Shown: piece after piece, positions 62,520 to 64,000 of the stretch
Numbering within the stretch: position 1 is the first letter of the stretch
Layout of the letters: each line of letters starts with the position of its first letter
From: Paenibacillus thiaminolyticus
Lineage (GTDB): Bacteria > Bacillota > Bacilli > Paenibacillales > Paenibacillaceae
Length of the DNA stretch: 64,000 bases
Assembly: GCF_007066085.1 (NCBI RefSeq)
Contig: NZ_CP041405.1
Span: 1,984,001 to 2,048,000 of the forward strand
Reading direction: 5' to 3'
The notes under the pieces: model-generated
Database searches by the model: none
Seen by the model: the letters and a program-made list of their open reading frames with translations, nothing else
Told to the model about the DNA's origin: nothing
Position numbers and translations under genes: made by a program

Positions 62520-62597
62520 TCGTAGATTAGGTCGTATCGTGCAAAATGAGAAGTTGATAGAATGGTGGCAACGCTTACAACTAGGAGGTCTCAATCA

Positions 62598-63884
62598 ATG
62601 AAAACCAGATTCATGAAAGGGGCAGCCATCGCCCTGGCGGCCATCATGCTGCTGGCTGGATGCTCCAGCCGCTCGGGAGATACGGCAACCGACACCGAAC
62701 CGGCCAAAAAGAACACCTCGGCATCTACGAAAATCACGGTCGACAGCAGCGTGAACGATCCGGTGGTGCAACGCGCGTACAAAGACATCGTGGCCGCATT
62801 CGAGGAAGAAAATCCGGACATCGAAGTCGACCTGCAATTCCCCGGCTCGGAGCATGATAATATTTTGAAGGTCAAAATGGCCGCGAATGAAATGCCCGAT
62901 ATCTTCGATACGCATGGCTGGGCGCAGGTGCGCTACGGCAACTACTTGGCCGATCTGCGCGATGAACCGTGGGTTCCTCAGCTAACGGACACAATCAAGG
63001 ACGTCGTCACAGACAAGGACGGCAAAGTATATGCGCTGGTGCTGAGCGAGGCCAAAGACGGCTTCACCTACAACGCCGACCTGCTGGAGCAATTGAATAT
63101 TCCCGTCCCGTCCACATTCGACGAGCTGATGGCGGCAGCCGACAAGATCGTGAAGGAGACCAACGGCGAGACGGTGCCTTTCCACTTCTCCGGCATCGAC
63201 GACTGGACGATCGGCCAGTACTTCGATCTGATGGCGACCCCGCTCCTCATCAGCCCGGAGCAGAATGAGAAGGAAGCGCTCCTGAATGGAACCTTCGACT
63301 GGACGAAATGGACGCCGCTCCCGGAAAAATTCCAGGAGATGCACAAGAAGGGCTATATCAATAAAGACGTCATTACGGCAAAATACAGCGATGCCTCCCG
63401 CCAGTTCGCGGAAGGCAAAGTCGCCTTCGTCATGGTCAATCCGAGCTTTGCCGAAGAAGTGCGTAAAATGAACCAAGATATGAAAATCGGCTATATGCCT
63501 GTGCCTGCGCTAGTTGCCGGCGACGAACCGAGCTTCTCGGGCGGCGAGCGCTTTACGATGGGCGTATGGAAAGACACCAAAAATATGGAAGAAGCGAAAA
63601 AATTGCTTGCCTTCTTCGCCAAGCCGGAGAACATGAGCAAAATCGCGAATGTCACCATGCTTCCTCCGGGCCTCAAGGGCGTAGATGCGAAGCACGAATT
63701 CTCGCCTTATTATGAGCAGTACAAGGATGTCCGCGTGTTCCCTTACTTCGACCGCGTTTATTTGCCGAGCGGAATGTGGGACGTACTGTGCAAGCAGGGC
63801 ACGGAGCTTCTGGCGGATCGCATCACGCCGGAGCAATATTCCGAGGTAATGAAGCAGGAAGTAGAGCGATTGCGCAACAGATAG
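62598..63884 (+). CDS. Extracellular solute-binding protein, family 1 (sugar ABC importer lipoprotein)
   Basis: 428 aa. Lipoprotein signal with lipobox LLAGC (Cys about 22). Family-1 landmarks: VAAFEEENPDIEVDLQFPGS, ANEMPDIFDTHGWA, DGKVYALVLSEAKDGFTYNADLL and TPEQYSEVMKQEVERLRNR. Binds an oligosaccharide outside the membrane for an ABC importer whose permease gene starts at 63962. ATG at 62598 with AGGAGG nine bases upstream; the frame opens at 62562. A candidate cre lies upstream. Different type from the binding protein at 17959-19041. Confidence 0.9.
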   Translation: MKTRFMKGAAIALAAIMLLAGCSSRSGDTATDTEPAKKNTSASTKITVDSSVNDPVVQRAYKDIVAAFEEENPDIEVDLQFPGSEHDNILKVKMAANEMPDIFDTHGWAQVRYGNYLADLRDEPWVPQLTDTIKDVVTDKDGKVYALVLSEAKDGFTYNADLLEQLNIPVPSTFDELMAAADKIVKETNGETVPFHFSGIDDWTIGQYFDLMATPLLISPEQNEKEALLNGTFDWTKWTPLPEKFQEMHKKGYINKDVITAKYSDASRQFAEGKVAFVMVNPSFAEEVRKMNQDMKIGYMPVPALVAGDEPSFSGGERFTMGVWKDTKNMEEAKKLLAFFAKPENMSKIANVTMLPPGLKGVDAKHEFSPYYEQYKDVRVFPYFDRVYLPSGMWDVLCKQGTELLADRITPEQYSEVMKQEVERLRNR

Positions 63885-63901
63885 ATAGACGACGCAGTAG
63901 A

Positions 63902-63932
63902 AGAGGGCCTTGTTCATCCGAGCAAGCCCTCT
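63902..63932 (+). other. Intercistronic hairpin before the permease gene
   Basis: AGAGGGC (63902-63908) pairs with GCCCTCT (63926-63932) and can extend with cTTG/CAA; no T-run. A likely mRNA stabiliser that lets the binding protein exceed the permease, as in the 17930-17953 case. Confidence 0.55.
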
Positions 63933-63961
63933 CTCTATGAGAGGTCAGGAGTGAGAACACG

Positions 63962-64000
63962 ATGAATATGAACAGAAAACGGTCGTCCGGCAGCGTGCTG
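63962..64000 (+). CDS. Start of next gene, probably ABC permease (partial)
   Basis: Only 13 codons are in the window (MNMNRKRSSGSVL), after AGGAG ten bases upstream. The basic N-terminus before a presumed first membrane helix, and position after a family-1 binding protein, suggest a MalF/G-type permease. Cut by the window edge. Confidence 0.5.
   Translation, partial: MNMNRKRSSGSVL

Noticed and set aside
1..64000. tRNA or rRNA genes
   Set aside because: No cloverleaf-like or rRNA sequence was seen when reading the intergenic regions; a dedicated search would be needed to be certain.

Overview
The window looks like chromosome of a Paenibacillus-type, spore-forming Firmicute. The evidence is the sporulation pair yhbH-spoVR, strong AGGAGG-type ribosome binding sites, frequent GTG and TTG starts, a high-GC (mid-50s) gene background, and CcpA-type cre sites. 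I place it by gene content only and cannot name a species.

Layout. 1-4 kb: a sulfatase missing its 5' end, then yhbH-spoVR on the + strand. 4-5.5 kb: a small minus-strand operon of a MarR regulator and a membrane-anchored protein, with two palindromic operators in its promoter. 5.7-7.6 kb: an Rpn/YhgA-like PD-(D/E)XK nuclease, then an I-C-type CRISPR array of 11 repeats with its leader on the right and no cas genes. 7.9-20.5 kb: a minus-strand catabolic cluster made of a ROK regulator, an ABC importer (binding protein, ATPase, fused permease), a large secreted PIG-L-type deacetylase, a creatininase-family amidohydrolase, an argininosuccinate-lyase-like enzyme, a BadF-type sugar kinase and a small PIG-L deacetylase. 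It reads like import and stepwise breakdown of an N-acylated or amino-sugar conjugate. 20.8-24.1 kb is AT-rich: a VOC protein, a decayed IS110-type transposase and a chloramphenicol-phosphotransferase-like kinase. 24.5-27.2 kb: a secreted carbohydrate-binding and beta-propeller protein with a good cre site upstream.

28.06-55.95 kb is the most unusual part. It is a 28-kb, one-directional set of siphovirus-type tail genes: major tail protein, tail assembly chaperone, tape measure, distal tail protein, tail-associated protein, many baseplate and fibre proteins, and a holin. I find no terminase, portal, capsid, protease, integrase, replication gene or lysogeny repressor, and ordinary host genes flank both sides. 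Almost all frames are intact, so I favour a domesticated flexible tailocin (F-type phage-tail-like bacteriocin) over a decayed prophage. A roughly 4.7-kb AT-rich cassette (about 32.25-37.0 kb) encodes SPRY, F5/8-type-C and lectin-like proteins and looks like a swapped receptor-binding module. The gene at the upstream end of the cluster is a 537-aa protein I do not recognise; it may be its regulator.

56-64 kb: a CstR-like CsoR-family repressor; an unknown protein; an AT-rich operon (dicarboxylate/amino-acid symporter, PatB/MalY-type PLP enzyme, RidA) divergent from a DauR/YheO-like regulator; an EamA exporter whose leader carries a perfect promoter and a strong intrinsic terminator ahead of the start (a candidate attenuator); and the start of a sugar ABC importer operon that runs off the right edge.
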